A stretch of 64,000 bases of DNA from Pseudomonadota bacterium (GTDB taxonomy: Bacteria > Pseudomonadota > Gammaproteobacteria > Burkholderiales > Rhodocyclaceae). Below are positions 36,966-47,366 of the stretch, piece by piece. The DNA lies in the NCBI GenBank assembly GCA_018241665.1, contig JAFEDK010000008.1:186001-250000 (forward strand), in the 5' to 3' direction. The notes beneath the pieces were generated by a model, which was not told the DNA's origin, made no database searches, and worked only from the letters and a program-made list of their open reading frames with translations. Position 1 is the stretch's first letter. Each line of letters starts with the position of its first letter. A program made the position numbers and the translations under genes.

Positions 36966-39428
36966 TCAGTTCGCCCGCCGCCGTTGCAGGCGCAGGGCAT
37001 TCAGGACTACGAACAAGGAACTGGCGGACATTCCGATGCCCGCCATCCAGGGCGTCACCAGGCCGGACATGGCCAGCGGCACCGCAGTGAAATTGTAGGC
37101 GAAGGACCACCACAGGTTCTGCCGGATGATGCGCAGCGCCCGCCGCGACAACTCGACCCCTTCCGCCAGCGCACCAAGACGAGCCCCCAGCAGCACGATG
37201 TCCGCCTGATTGCGGGCCAGATCCGTCCCCCCGCCCATGGCAATCGACACCTGGGCCTGAGCCAGAACCGGCGCATCGTTCACCCCGTCGCCAACCATCG
37301 CCACGACGGCGCCATCACGCTGCAAGAGCGTCAGCGCAGCATGCTTGCCTTCGGGCGTCATCCCGCCTTCCGCCCGCAGCACACCCAGGCGCGCGCCCAG
37401 CTCCGTTACGGTGGCCGGCGTATCGCCACTGAAGATGGACAGCGCCATCCCCTGCCCCCGCAAGGTATCGAAGGTGGCGGCACAATCCTCCCTCAAGCCG
37501 TCGCTCAGGGCAAAGCCGGCAATCCAGCCGGCCGACGAAGCCAGCGCGACCACGGTTCTCCCCGAACGCTCGTCCTCCAGCAAGGTCGCCGGAATTGGCG
37601 AACCCGCGAGCTCGGCCACGAAGGCCGGCCGGCCGATCCGGTGAACCACGCCAGCCAGCTCTCCCGAGACCCCCTGCCCCGTCACGGCTTTCAGGGCGGC
37701 AAACGAAGCAAGGGCCTCGTCCTTCGCCGCCAGCCGGATGGCCGCCGCGATGGCATGCTCCGACCCCAGTTCCAGCCCGGCCGCCCGAGCCAGCACTTCA
37801 CCTTCGGCCTGGTTCCCAAGCAGGCGTACCTGCTCGACGCGCATCTCGCCGTAGGTCAGGGTTCCGGTCTTGTCGAAGACGAAGTGCCGGGCCCGCGCCA
37901 GGGCCTCGACCGCATGACCGCGCGTGACCAGCACCCCCATCCGCGCCAGCGCGTCCGTTGCCACCGTCAGCGCCACCGGAGTGGCGAGGGACAGCGCGCA
38001 CGGGCAGCTGACCACCAGCACCGATACGAAGACCCACAAGGCCCGGTCCGGATCGAACCACCACCAACCCACAGCCGTAAGGGTGGCGAGGATGAGCAGC
38101 ACGACGATGAACCACGCAGCCACCTGATCGGCCTGCTGCACCACGCGCGGCTTCTCGGCCGACGCGCGCTCCATCAGCTGGCGGATCGCCGCCAGGCGAG
38201 TGTGCTCACCCGTACGGGTGACGCGCACCAGCAAGGGGCTGGTGACATTGATGCTGCCGCCGGTCACTTCATTGCCGAGAGCCTTGGGCACCGGCCGGCT
38301 CTCACCAGTCAACAGCGCTTCATTGGCCTCGCTATTCCCATCGACGACAACGCCATCCGCCGGCACGGCTTCGCCCGGCTTGACGCGGATCACATCGCCC
38401 GCCAGCAACTGTGACACCGGAACCTTCTCGCCCTCCTGGGCCGGATAGGCCGACAGGCGCTCGGCGAAGGCCGGCAGGGCCTTGCCCATTTCCTCGACAC
38501 CGCGCACAGCCTTCTGCCGTGCCAGCATCTCCACGTAGCGGCCGCACAGCAGGAAGAAGACGAACATCGTCACCGAATCGAAATACACCTCACCCTTGCC
38601 GACCAGCGTCGCCCAGCAACTGGCCAGGAAGGCCGCCCCCACCCCCAGCGCAACCGGCACGTCCATGCCCAGCCGGCGCAAGCAGATGTCTCGGATCGCA
38701 TGACTGAAGAACGGCGCAGCGGAATACAGCACGACCGGCGCGGTCAGGATCAGGCTCGCCCAGCGCATCAACTGCTCGATGTCGGCGGTCATGTCGCCGG
38801 CGTCGGCGATATACACCGGGAAGGCGTACATCATGACCTGCATCATCCCGAAGCCGGCCACGAACAGGCGCCACAGGGCGGAGCGGCGCTCCCGCTGGGA
38901 GATCTGCTCTGAGCGCGCAGCGTCGTAGGGATAGGCGCGGTAGCCAATGGCGTGGATGGCCGCCAGGATGTCCGACAGTTTGATGCGCCGCTCATCCCAG
39001 CGCACGCGCGCGCGCCGCGTCGCGTAGTTGATGTCCACCGCCGTCACGCCGGGCTGGTGAGCCACGTGCTGCTCGTTCAGCCAGATGCAGGCAGCGCAGG
39101 TGATGCCCTCGAGGATCAGCGCCGCCTCGCGCTCGTGTTCGCCGATGGGCTTGACGAAACCCTGCTGGAAATCCGGGTGGTCGAACAGCCCGAGATCCTT
39201 CAACTCGTCAGGCATCGCCTCGCGAGCCTGCTCGGGCATCGCGTCACGGCGCTTGTAGTAATCGACGAGGCCGCTACTGACGATGGACTCGGCCACCGCC
39301 TGGCAACCGGTACAGCACATGTGGTGCTGGACGCCCTCGATATCGACGGGGAGATCTACATCTGCGGGAATGGGGAGCCCGCAGTGGTAGCAATCATGCT
39401 CGGGCAGAACAGGGGAAGGGGACGACAA
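36966..39428 (-). CDS. ccoI: Copper-translocating P1B-type ATPase CcoI (FixI)
   Basis: 820 aa. The N-terminus carries Cys pairs DCYHCG and CCTGC, followed by a heavy-metal-associated domain with ITCAACIWLNE. Eight membrane helices, the metal-binding CPC motif (residues 475-477) and the phosphorylated Asp in DKTGTLT (D519) follow. GDGVNDAPVL lies near the C-terminus. CcoI supplies copper for cbb3 oxidase. Pairing with ccoS supports this over a general copper exporter. The Cys-rich extension before the HMA domain is typical of FixI proteins. Confidence 0.94.
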   Translation of the reverse strand: MSSPSPVLPEHDCYHCGLPIPADVDLPVDIEGVQHHMCCTGCQAVAESIVSSGLVDYYKRRDAMPEQAREAMPDELKDLGLFDHPDFQQGFVKPIGEHEREAALILEGITCAACIWLNEQHVAHQPGVTAVDINYATRRARVRWDERRIKLSDILAAIHAIGYRAYPYDAARSEQISQRERRSALWRLFVAGFGMMQVMMYAFPVYIADAGDMTADIEQLMRWASLILTAPVVLYSAAPFFSHAIRDICLRRLGMDVPVALGVGAAFLASCWATLVGKGEVYFDSVTMFVFFLLCGRYVEMLARQKAVRGVEEMGKALPAFAERLSAYPAQEGEKVPVSQLLAGDVIRVKPGEAVPADGVVVDGNSEANEALLTGESRPVPKALGNEVTGGSINVTSPLLVRVTRTGEHTRLAAIRQLMERASAEKPRVVQQADQVAAWFIVVLLILATLTAVGWWWFDPDRALWVFVSVLVVSCPCALSLATPVALTVATDALARMGVLVTRGHAVEALARARHFVFDKTGTLTYGEMRVEQVRLLGNQAEGEVLARAAGLELGSEHAIAAAIRLAAKDEALASFAALKAVTGQGVSGELAGVVHRIGRPAFVAELAGSPIPATLLEDERSGRTVVALASSAGWIAGFALSDGLREDCAATFDTLRGQGMALSIFSGDTPATVTELGARLGVLRAEGGMTPEGKHAALTLLQRDGAVVAMVGDGVNDAPVLAQAQVSIAMGGGTDLARNQADIVLLGARLGALAEGVELSRRALRIIRQNLWWSFAYNFTAVPLAMSGLVTPWMAGIGMSASSLFVVLNALRLQRRRAN

Positions 39429-39546
39429 CGAAGGCCTCGCACAAGACTCGCCGGCGACCGGACAGTGGCCACCGGGAAAACACGCCTTTTATCACAAAGC
39501 CGCCCCCCGCGGCGAACGGCCCCACCCCGGACGGCAGGCCGACAGG

Positions 39547-40551
39547 CTAGAGCCGCGACGGATCGAAGCCGGTTTCCCGGTAGATCGAACGGATCAGCTC
39601 ACTGCCGATTCGGGCCTCCATCTTCTGGTGCACCGGCAACATGGCTTTCTTGAAGGCCAGCCGCTCATCCTTGTTGGGGACATACACCTGGACCTTGCCG
39701 CTCTTGCGGATTGCCTCCAGCGCCTTGTCGTTCTCCTCTTTCGCAATGCGGTTGGCGTAGACCGTCGCCTCCCGCATCGCCTGCTCCAGCTGGCCCCGCA
39801 GCTCGGCAGGCAAACCATCCCAGAAACGCTTGTTGGCAATGACCGCGTAGCCGAGATAGCCATGATTGGTCACCGCCAGATACTTCTGCACCTCATGCAT
39901 CTTTTGGGTGTAGGTGTTCGAATGGGGATTTTCGGTGCCATCCACGACGCCGGTCTTCAAGCCCTGATAGACCTCGGAGAAAGCCATCACCAGCGGCATG
40001 CCGCCAACGGCACGGATCTGCTCCTCCAGCACCTTGGACGACTGGATGCGCAGCTTCTTGCCACGCAAGTCGGCCGGCGTGCGGATTGGCGTGTTCGCGG
40101 AGAAGGACTTGAAGCCATTGTCCCAGTACGCCAGGCCAACGATCCCCTTCGATTCAAGCTTCTTCAGGATGCTTGCCCCGACCGGCCCTTGAGTCACCCG
40201 ATGGAGATCGGCGTAGTCGTCGAAGATGTAGGGCAGGTCGAAGACCTCGAACTCCTTCACGCCGAGCGGCCCGAACTTGGCCAGGGACGGCGCCAGCATC
40301 TGCACGACACCCAGCTGCAGGGCTTCGAGCTCTTCCTTGTCCTTGTAGAGCGTGCTGTTCGGATAGACCTCCACCCTGACCTTGCCGTGGGTCAGCTCTT
40401 CGGCGCGCTTCTTGAAATACTCGGAGGCCTTGCCCTTGGGGGTGTCCGCCGCCACCACGTGGCTGAACTTGATCACAATGGGCGCCTGGGCCGCGGCCAT
40501 CGCGCACGCCCCCATGGCAATCAGGCCGAACAGCAGGCTACGCAAACGCAT
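39547..40551 (-). CDS. dctP: TRAP-type substrate-binding protein (DctP)
   Basis: 334 aa from MRLRSLLFGLIAMG. The signal peptide ends about AAAQA. The DctP fold shows FSHVVAADTPKGKASEYFKK, LGVVQMLAPSLAKFGPLGV, YWDNGFKSFSANTPIRTPAD, LRIQSSKVLEEQIRAVGGMP and DGTENPHSNTY. The Arg in KLRIQSS is the carboxylate clamp. Family members bind C4-dicarboxylates or other organic acids. No TRAP membrane genes (dctQ, dctM) are nearby. GGAG lies six bases before the chosen ATG, which favours it over ATGs 12 and 15 bases upstream. It is divergent from a DctS/DctR-like pair. Confidence 0.9.
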   Translation of the reverse strand: MRLRSLLFGLIAMGACAMAAAQAPIVIKFSHVVAADTPKGKASEYFKKRAEELTHGKVRVEVYPNSTLYKDKEELEALQLGVVQMLAPSLAKFGPLGVKEFEVFDLPYIFDDYADLHRVTQGPVGASILKKLESKGIVGLAYWDNGFKSFSANTPIRTPADLRGKKLRIQSSKVLEEQIRAVGGMPLVMAFSEVYQGLKTGVVDGTENPHSNTYTQKMHEVQKYLAVTNHGYLGYAVIANKRFWDGLPAELRGQLEQAMREATVYANRIAKEENDKALEAIRKSGKVQVYVPNKDERLAFKKAMLPVHQKMEARIGSELIRSIYRETGFDPSRL

Positions 40552-40728
40552 TCGAATCTCCATCATCGGCAGTCGAGGCGGCATGGTACATGAGGCGCAA
40601 TTCCGGCAGACTGCATCACCGCACTCTGGAAGACAGCATCGCACGGCTCAATTGTGGTCATCCGCAGTGTGGAAACATCGGATGGTCCTAAACGGCCAGG
40701 CCGGCGATAACTAGGAATCCTCCCGTTC

Positions 40729-42705
40729 GTGATTCTCAACCCCTTGCCTCCGTCGAATTCAGCCCCTCCTCCACCGAGCTGGTACTGGAGCCTGCCCTAC
40801 GCCGCCGTAGCCCTGTTCATCGCCACGATGGCGACACTGCTGTGGCTGACCCATCGCCAGGACGCCGAAGAGCAGCGCGCCACGCTGATCAACGACGTGC
40901 TGTGGATGGAGCAGAACCTGTCCTTCCAGTTCGAGCGCAACGACGCGCAGCTGACCCAGCTCGGCCCAACCCTGCTGTCCAACGGCCGCCCGAGCGCCAC
41001 CGCCGAAGCCCGCCTCAAGCAGGCCCTGGACCCGGAGAGCGGGCTGATCCGCGTGCTGTGGCTCGACCCCAACGGACGCGTCAAGGGGTCGGAACCTCCG
41101 TATACCGACAGCCATCTTGTCGGCGAAGCCTCGGGCACCTTTCCGTCGTCCTCGGCCTATCGCCTGGCCCGCTCCCTCGGCCGGCCGGTGTATAGCGACG
41201 CCTACGCGGTCCTCGACAATCAGACCCAGTTCGAGGCCCATGTGCCCATCTTCGACGGCGGCCGCTACCTGGGCTCGGTGGTCGGCGTCTATTCGTTGAA
41301 CAACATGCTGGCCCGCCAGATTCCGTGGTGGTTCTCCGAACGCTACCGGGTTTCGGTCAGCAACAACCTGGGCACCGAGATTGCCGCCAAGTCCAAGGTC
41401 TCCCCGCTGTCCAGCCTCAACTACGAAATCCCCTTCGAGCCGCCTGGCCACGGCCTGACGGTCAACGTCACTGCCTACAAGAGCGAGGTGCGCTGGATTC
41501 CGCTATTGCTGATGGGCTCCCTCGGTGTGCTCGGCGCCGCCATCGTATGGAGTCTGTGGCAGTTGCGCCGGCACATGAAACGCCGCCAGCAGGCCGAACA
41601 AGCGCTGAGCGCCGAACACGCCTTCCGCAAGGCCATGGAGGACTCCCTCAATACCGGCATGCGCGCCCGCGACCTGACCGGCAAGATCACCTATGTGAAC
41701 CCGGCCTTCTGCCGCATGGTCGGCTGGAGCGCCGAGGAACTTGTCGGACTGATGCCCCCCATGCCTTACTGGGCCCCCGAAGCCCTGGAGCGCACCCGTG
41801 CTGTCCATGAGCTGGTGTTGGGCGGCAATGCGCCTCCCCAAGGCATGGAGATCCGCCTGATGCGCCGCAATGGCGAGCGCTTCGATGCGCTGCTCATCGA
41901 GGCCCCGCTGATCGACTCCAGCGGGAAGCACATTGGCTGGATGGGCTCGGTGGTGGATGTCACCGAGCAGAAGCGCGCCCAGGAACTCGCGCGCCAGCAG
42001 CAGGAACGCCTGCAGGCCACCGCCCGCCTGGTCACCATGGGCGAAATGGCTTCCACCCTCGCCCACGAACTCAACCAGCCGCTGGCCGCGATATCCAGCT
42101 ACAACACCGGCTGCCTGAACATGCTCGGCAACGGCGACCTGCCGAAGAAGGAGCTGACGACCATTCTCGAGAAGATCGGCAAGCAGGCCCAGCGGGCCGG
42201 CCAGATCATCCGACGGGTGCACACTTTCGTGCGGCGCAGCGAACCCAAGTTTGAAACGGTGGATGTGAATGCCATCCTCAAGGAAGCCGTCGGACTGGTG
42301 GAGCCCGATGCGGACCGGCGCGGCGTCCTCATCGAGCTGGAGCTGGAAGACAACCTGCCGTCCATCCACGCCGACCCGGTGATGATCGAGCAGGTCGCCG
42401 TCAACCTGATCCGCAACGGCATGGACGCCATGGCCGACAACCCGCGCGAGACTCGCCGCCTGATGATCCGGACCCAACGCCAGAACGGTACGCTGGTGTG
42501 CGCCGTGGCCGACCGGGGCACGGGCATTCCGCCAGAGGTCGCGGAAAAGCTGTTTGCCCCCTTCTTCACCACCAAGGCCGAGGGCATGGGCATCGGGCTC
42601 AACATCTGCCGATCGATCGCAGAACTTCATCGGGGCCGCCTGAGCTTCGAGAACAACCCGGGCGGTGGTACGATTTTCCACTTCTCCCTGCCGATTCCGC
42701 CATGA
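40729..42705 (+). CDS. DctS-like sensor histidine kinase
   Basis: 658 aa, GTG start. TM1 (about residues 21-41), a long periplasmic sensor domain (about 45-255), TM2 (about 256-279), a PAS domain (FRKAMEDSLNTGMRARDLTG onward, about 300-420) and a histidine kinase core follow. The H box is TLAHELNQPLAAISSYNTG (H446). The ATPase motifs are NLIRNGMDAM, DRGTGIP and GMGIGLNICRSI. This layout fits the DctS/TodS-like kinases that control C4-dicarboxylate uptake. It overlaps its response regulator by 4 bases. AGGA lies about ten bases before the GTG. Confidence 0.88.
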   Translation: MILNPLPPSNSAPPPPSWYWSLPYAAVALFIATMATLLWLTHRQDAEEQRATLINDVLWMEQNLSFQFERNDAQLTQLGPTLLSNGRPSATAEARLKQALDPESGLIRVLWLDPNGRVKGSEPPYTDSHLVGEASGTFPSSSAYRLARSLGRPVYSDAYAVLDNQTQFEAHVPIFDGGRYLGSVVGVYSLNNMLARQIPWWFSERYRVSVSNNLGTEIAAKSKVSPLSSLNYEIPFEPPGHGLTVNVTAYKSEVRWIPLLLMGSLGVLGAAIVWSLWQLRRHMKRRQQAEQALSAEHAFRKAMEDSLNTGMRARDLTGKITYVNPAFCRMVGWSAEELVGLMPPMPYWAPEALERTRAVHELVLGGNAPPQGMEIRLMRRNGERFDALLIEAPLIDSSGKHIGWMGSVVDVTEQKRAQELARQQQERLQATARLVTMGEMASTLAHELNQPLAAISSYNTGCLNMLGNGDLPKKELTTILEKIGKQAQRAGQIIRRVHTFVRRSEPKFETVDVNAILKEAVGLVEPDADRRGVLIELELEDNLPSIHADPVMIEQVAVNLIRNGMDAMADNPRETRRLMIRTQRQNGTLVCAVADRGTGIPPEVAEKLFAPFFTTKAEGMGIGLNICRSIAELHRGRLSFENNPGGGTIFHFSLPIPP

Positions 42706-43334
42706 GCACGCCCCTCGCCCACATTGTTGACGACGACGAAGCCATCCGCGACGCCCTCACCTGGCTCTTCCGGACCAAGGAGGTCGCGAGCGCCGAATGG
42801 GACTCCGCCGAGGAATTCCTGGCCGCCTGGCAACCGGACTGGCGCGGCTGCATCGTGCTTGATATCCGGATGCGGGAAATGAGCGGCCTGGAATGCTTCG
42901 ATGTGCTGCAGGAACGCGGCAATACGCTGCCGGTCATCTTCCTGACCGGCCACGGCGACGTGCCGATGGCGGTCAGTGCCTTGAAAAAAGGCGCCTTCGA
43001 CTTCCTTGAGAAACCCTTTGAGGACAACGCCCTGGTGGACGTAGTCATCCGTGCGCTGGCCAACGATGCCAAGCGCCAGGCCAGCCAGGCAACCCAGGTC
43101 TCGGTCACCAACCACCTGGCGCTACTGACGCCACGGGAACAGGAAGTCATGAACCTGGTACTGGCCGGCAAATTCAACAAGGTCATCGCCGACGAACTGA
43201 ACATCTCGATGCGCACCGTCGAAGTCCATCGGGCACGGGTCTTCGAAAAGATGGGGGTACGCTCCGCCGTCGAACTGGCCCAACTCCTCGCCCCCAGCCG
43301 CGACAAGGGCTCCGGCAGCTCAGGCGAACACTGA
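42702..43334 (+). CDS. FixJ/DctR-like response regulator
   Basis: 210 aa. Receiver domain with D10-D12 acidic pocket, D54 in VLDIRM and the Lys in FLEKPFEDNAL. The C-terminal LuxR-type HTH includes LLTPREQEVMNLVLAGKFNK and ISMRTVEVHRARVFEKMGV. The ATG overlaps the kinase stop (ATGA), so the two are translated together. Its likely target is the divergent dctP promoter. Its 3' end overlaps the convergent tilS gene by 15 bases. Confidence 0.9.
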   Translation: MSTPLAHIVDDDEAIRDALTWLFRTKEVASAEWDSAEEFLAAWQPDWRGCIVLDIRMREMSGLECFDVLQERGNTLPVIFLTGHGDVPMAVSALKKGAFDFLEKPFEDNALVDVVIRALANDAKRQASQATQVSVTNHLALLTPREQEVMNLVLAGKFNKVIADELNISMRTVEVHRARVFEKMGVRSAVELAQLLAPSRDKGSGSSGEH

Positions 43335-44654
43335 CCAGCAGGGCAGAATGCCAGCCTGCCCGGACGGGCACTGGAATTCGGCAGCCACGCCAACCCCGGC
43401 AATCCACGCGAGCCGACCATCAATCCATAGCGTCGGCACAGCATCCCGCAACCAAGGGGGAACCCCCGCCTCCTGCCAGAGGTTCTTCAGGCTGCGGGAG
43501 GGGCCGCCAGCATGGAGGCGCATCCGGGCACCCGCCTGCCGTGGCTGCAGCACACACGCTGCAGACCTCAGCAGATCCGCCGCCAGCCCCTGCCCCACCA
43601 CCGGCCTGAAATCCAGCACGCCCCCACACCACGGCACGGAAGCCTCGCCACGCCACGAGCGGGGCTCGACTGCGGCAACCGGCAACGTGGCAGCCTCCAG
43701 CCACCAGTACTGGCGATAGACGCATAGCGCGACCTTGCCCAACGGAATTCGTGATCCCGACGCAGCCGCGCTTTCACGGAACTGGCGCTCCACCTCCAGC
43801 AAGCGATTCTCGTCCGGCATCGCCACGCCCGCCTGAGCCAGCAGACGCCGCATCACATTGCGCAAACGGGCTGACGACAGGGCCAGCGCCGGCAGGTAAG
43901 CCAGCCGGCCCCCTCCCGGCACGCGTAGCAGCGCAAGGTCGGCATCAGCCAGTTCTTCCAGCAATCCCTCCGCCTCGCCAGCCAATCGCCCCAGGCGGGC
44001 GAGGTTGGCCGATGCACCGGTGAAACGTGCGTCGAGCTGCGGCAGGATCGTGTTGCGCAGAAAATTGCGCGTGAAAGCCGTGTCGGCGTTGCTGGGATCA
44101 TCGACCCAGCGCAGCCCATGCCGGAGGGCATAGCCATGCAGCAGCTGGCGTGGGATATCGAGCAGGGGCCGCCAGATCCGGGCAGCCTCGCCAGCATTGA
44201 CGAAAGCGCGCATGCCGGCCAGACCCTTGACGCCGGAGCCGCGCAGCGCGCGGAACAGGATGGTTTCAGCCTGGTCGCCCCGGTGGTGGGCCAGGGCCAG
44301 CACGCCGCCATCCAGGCCTTGCAGCAGCGCCGTCCGCCTGGCTTCCCGCGCTGCGGCCTCAAGGCCGCCGGGATGAGCCCGGTCCACTTCGACCGGGCAA
44401 ACTGTCAATGGCACATCGAGCGCTGCACACAACTCAGCACACACGTCGCCCCATGCTTCGGAACCGGCTACCAGGCCATGGCTCACATGAACGGCGCTCA
44501 GCTCAATCCCGAGCTCGCTCCGCAAGCCCCCCAGGACATGGGTCAGCACCGAGGAGTCAAGCCCGCCACTCAAGCCAACCCGGACTGAGCCGAGTGTGGC
44601 AGGCAGTTGCCGCCAGCTGGCGGCAACCCGGGCTGCAAGCTCAGTCGACGGCAA
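43320..44654 (-). CDS. tilS: tRNA(Ile)-lysidine synthase
   Basis: 444 aa. The PP-loop SGGLDSS is at residues 29-35 in [39 protein letters not shown] and [14 protein letters not shown] are typical. C-terminal TilS domains follow, with [20 protein letters not shown]. It converts C34 to lysidine so that the CAU anticodon reads AUA. It overlaps the stop of accA by 14 bases. Confidence 0.94.
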   Translation of the reverse strand: MPSTELAARVAASWRQLPATLGSVRVGLSGGLDSSVLTHVLGGLRSELGIELSAVHVSHGLVAGSEAWGDVCAELCAALDVPLTVCPVEVDRAHPGGLEAAAREARRTALLQGLDGGVLALAHHRGDQAETILFRALRGSGVKGLAGMRAFVNAGEAARIWRPLLDIPRQLLHGYALRHGLRWVDDPSNADTAFTRNFLRNTILPQLDARFTGASANLARLGRLAGEAEGLLEELADADLALLRVPGGGRLAYLPALALSSARLRNVMRRLLAQAGVAMPDENRLLEVERQFRESAAASGSRIPLGKVALCVYRQYWWLEAATLPVAAVEPRSWRGEASVPWCGGVLDFRPVVGQGLAADLLRSAACVLQPRQAGARMRLHAGGPSRSLKNLWQEAGVPPWLRDAVPTLWIDGRLAWIAGVGVAAEFQCPSGQAGILPCWSVFA

Positions 44655-45609
44655 TTTCCTTGAACTTGCCGTAACTCATCAGGCGCTCGAAACGGCGCTC
44701 TAGCAGCTCCGACGGCGACAGCTCGGACACCTGGCGCAAGGCATCCTGCAGCGCCCGCTTGAGGTTCTGCGCCATCGCCCGATGGTCACGATGGGCGCCA
44801 CCGACGGGCTCATTGATCACCTTGTCGATGAGCCCCAGGGACTTCAGGCGCGAGGCGGTGATCCCCATCGTCTCGGCCGCGTCGGAGGCGCGCTCTGCGC
44901 TCTTCCACAGGATGGAAGCACAACCTTCCGGCGAAATCACCGAGTAGGTGGAGTATTGCAGCATCAGCAACTGGTCGCCGACCGCGATCGCCAGCGCCCC
45001 GCCCGAGCCGCCTTCACCGATGATGGTGCAGATCAACGGCACCTTCAGCTCCGCCATCACCGCCAGGTTATGGCCGATGGCCTCCGACTGGCCGCGCTCT
45101 TCCGCGTCGATGCCGGGATAGGCACCCGGCGTATCGACGAAGGTGAACACCGGCAGGCCGAACTTCTCGGCCAGCTTCATCAGACGCATCGCCTTGCGGT
45201 AACCCTCGGGGCGCGGCATGCCGAAATTGCGGAAGATCTTTTCTTTGGTATCGCGCCCCTTCTGATGGCCGATCACCATGCAGGACTGGCCATTGAAGCG
45301 CGCCAAGCCGCCAACGATTGCCTTGTCGTCGGCAAAGTTGCGGTCGCCGTGCAGCTCTTCGAAATCGGTGAAGATGTGCTGCACGTAGTCAAACGTATAA
45401 GGGCGCTGGGGATGGCGCGCCACCAGCGCGCTCTGCCAAGGCGTCAGCTTGGCGTAGATATCCTTGGTCAGGCCGTGGTTCTTCTGCTCCAGACGGGCGA
45501 TCTCCTCGGAGATGTCCACCGCCGAATCGTCCTGCACAAAGCGTAGTTCTTCGATCTTCGCCTCAAGCTCTGCAATAGGCTGCTCAAAATCTAGGAACGT
45601 TGTTTTCAT
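44641..45609 (-). CDS. accA: Acetyl-CoA carboxylase carboxyltransferase subunit alpha
   Basis: 322 aa. It starts [20 protein letters not shown], with [40 protein letters not shown] and [20 protein letters not shown]. With AccD it transfers carboxylate from biotin to acetyl-CoA, the committed step of fatty-acid synthesis. It is divergent from murJ and transcribed with tilS. Confidence 0.97.
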   Translation of the reverse strand: MKTTFLDFEQPIAELEAKIEELRFVQDDSAVDISEEIARLEQKNHGLTKDIYAKLTPWQSALVARHPQRPYTFDYVQHIFTDFEELHGDRNFADDKAIVGGLARFNGQSCMVIGHQKGRDTKEKIFRNFGMPRPEGYRKAMRLMKLAEKFGLPVFTFVDTPGAYPGIDAEERGQSEAIGHNLAVMAELKVPLICTIIGEGGSGGALAIAVGDQLLMLQYSTYSVISPEGCASILWKSAERASDAAETMGITASRLKSLGLIDKVINEPVGGAHRDHRAMAQNLKRALQDALRQVSELSPSELLERRFERLMSYGKFKEIAVD

Positions 45610-45778
45610 CCGGTCGAACTCATAGAAATTTTTGCCATTTTACCCTATCGCCCCCCAAGGCGGGCGTCAGCCCCTCCCGCAGCCCTGTTTTTGCGGCAAA
45701 AATCGCATTGCTGCATAGCGCAATAAGCCGCTACCATCGCCCCCTCTTCTGCCCGTCCATCACCCATCCATGGCCTCC

Positions 45779-47317
45779 ATGAACCTTCTCCGCGCCCTCG
45801 CCACGGTCAGCGGAATGACCCTGCTGTCGCGGATCCTGGGTTTCGTGCGTGACTTCGTACAGGCCCGCGCCTTTGGCGCCGGCATCGAAATGGATGCCTT
45901 CGTCGTCGCCTTCCGCCTGCCCAACCTGCTGCGTCGCATGTTCGCGGAGGGCGCCTTCTCCCAGGCCTTCGTCCCCATCCTGGCTGAATATAAAAACAAG
46001 CGCGGCCCCGATGAAACCCACCGCCTGATCAATCACGTGGCAAGCGCCCTGGGTTTGGTGGTGCTGATCGTCTCGATCCTTGGGGCACTGGCCTCGCCGG
46101 CCATCATCTACGCCACCGCCCCCGGCTTTTCCGACAACACAGAAAAGTTCGAGCTGACCGTCCAGCTCACCCGCATCACCTTCCCGTACATCTTCTTCAT
46201 GTCGCTGGTGGCCCTCGCCGGCGGCGTGCTCAACACCTGGAGCCGCTTCGCAATCCCCGCCTTCACGCCGGTGCTGCTGAACCTGTCCTTCATCTTCCTG
46301 GCGCTGTTCGCGGCACCCTATTTCGATCCGCCGATCCTGGTGCTCGGCTGGGCCGTCTTCATCGGCGGGCTCGCCCAGGTCGTACTGCAACTGCGGCCGC
46401 TGGCCAAAATCGGCATGCTGCCGCGCTTCTCGCTGGATTTCTCCGATCCGGGCGTGCGGCGCATCCTCAAGCTGATGGCGCCGGCGATCCTCGGCGTGTC
46501 GGTCAGCCAGATCTCGCTGCTGATCAACACGGTCTTCGCCTCCTTTCTACCGAGCGGCAGCGTGTCCTGGCTGTATTACGCAGACCGCCTGATGGAGTTC
46601 CCGTCAGGCATGCTCGGCGTGGCACTCGGCACCATCCTGCTGCCCAGCCTGTCGAAGATGCATGCCGACGAGAAGCCGGCCGAGTTCTCCGCACTGCTGG
46701 ACTGGGGCTTGCGCCTGACCCTGCTGCTGACGCTGCCGGCGTCCGTTGGCCTTGCCTTGCTGGCAGTGCCGCTGATCAGCACCCTGTTCCACCACGGCGC
46801 CTTCAGTGCCAACGACGTGCTGCAAACGCGGACCGCGCTGGTCGCCTACAGCCTCGGGCTGACCGGGCTTATCCTCGTCAAGGTGCTCGCCCCGGCCTTC
46901 TATTCCCGCCAGGACGTCCGCACGCCGGTACGCATCGGCATCATGTCGCTGATCATCACCCAGCTGATGAACCTCGTCTTCATCGGCCCCTTCCAGCATG
47001 CCGGCCTGGCCCTGTCCATCGGCCTCGCCTCCTGCTTCAACGCCACCCTGCTGTACCGTGGCCTGCGCGCCCGCGGCGTCTATAACCCCCAGCCGGGCTG
47101 GAGCGCTTTCGGTGCCAAGCTGGCCGTTGCGCTGCTGGCCCTTGCCAGTGGCCTCTATTTCACCGCCGGCCCGGACAATCTGTGGCTGCACGCCAGCAGC
47201 CTGGAGCGAGTCGTCCGCCTGTCGGCGCTGATCTGCGGCGGCATCGCCGTGTATTTCGCCGTCCTGTTCGCCCTCGGCTTCCGGCTGACAGACTTCCGTC
47301 GGCGCGGTACGACCTGA
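45779..47317 (+). CDS. murJ: Lipid II flippase MurJ
   Basis: 512 aa from MNLLRALATVSGMTLLSRIL. About 14 membrane helices. RILGFVRDFVQARAFGAG, DAFVVAFRLPNLLRRMFAEG and AFSQAFVPIL are the MurJ N-terminal signature, with the functional Arg residues. It translocates lipid II across the inner membrane for peptidoglycan synthesis. An ATG 9 bases upstream is an equally possible start; MNLL matches the family better. In the gap to accA a palindrome of TTTTTGC and GCAAAAA is seen. Confidence 0.94.
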   Translation: MNLLRALATVSGMTLLSRILGFVRDFVQARAFGAGIEMDAFVVAFRLPNLLRRMFAEGAFSQAFVPILAEYKNKRGPDETHRLINHVASALGLVVLIVSILGALASPAIIYATAPGFSDNTEKFELTVQLTRITFPYIFFMSLVALAGGVLNTWSRFAIPAFTPVLLNLSFIFLALFAAPYFDPPILVLGWAVFIGGLAQVVLQLRPLAKIGMLPRFSLDFSDPGVRRILKLMAPAILGVSVSQISLLINTVFASFLPSGSVSWLYYADRLMEFPSGMLGVALGTILLPSLSKMHADEKPAEFSALLDWGLRLTLLLTLPASVGLALLAVPLISTLFHHGAFSANDVLQTRTALVAYSLGLTGLILVKVLAPAFYSRQDVRTPVRIGIMSLIITQLMNLVFIGPFQHAGLALSIGLASCFNATLLYRGLRARGVYNPQPGWSAFGAKLAVALLALASGLYFTAGPDNLWLHASSLERVVRLSALICGGIAVYFAVLFALGFRLTDFRRRGTT

Positions 47318-47366
47318 CGGTGATCTTGGCTACAATCGTCCAAACCACCCAGGGAGACGAACCAAG

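Noticed and set aside
45688-45702. Palindrome TTTTTGC-G-GCAAAAA between accA and murJ
   Set aside because: Too short for a terminator with its single-base loop, and divergent genes need none. It may be an operator, but nothing supports a specific factor.
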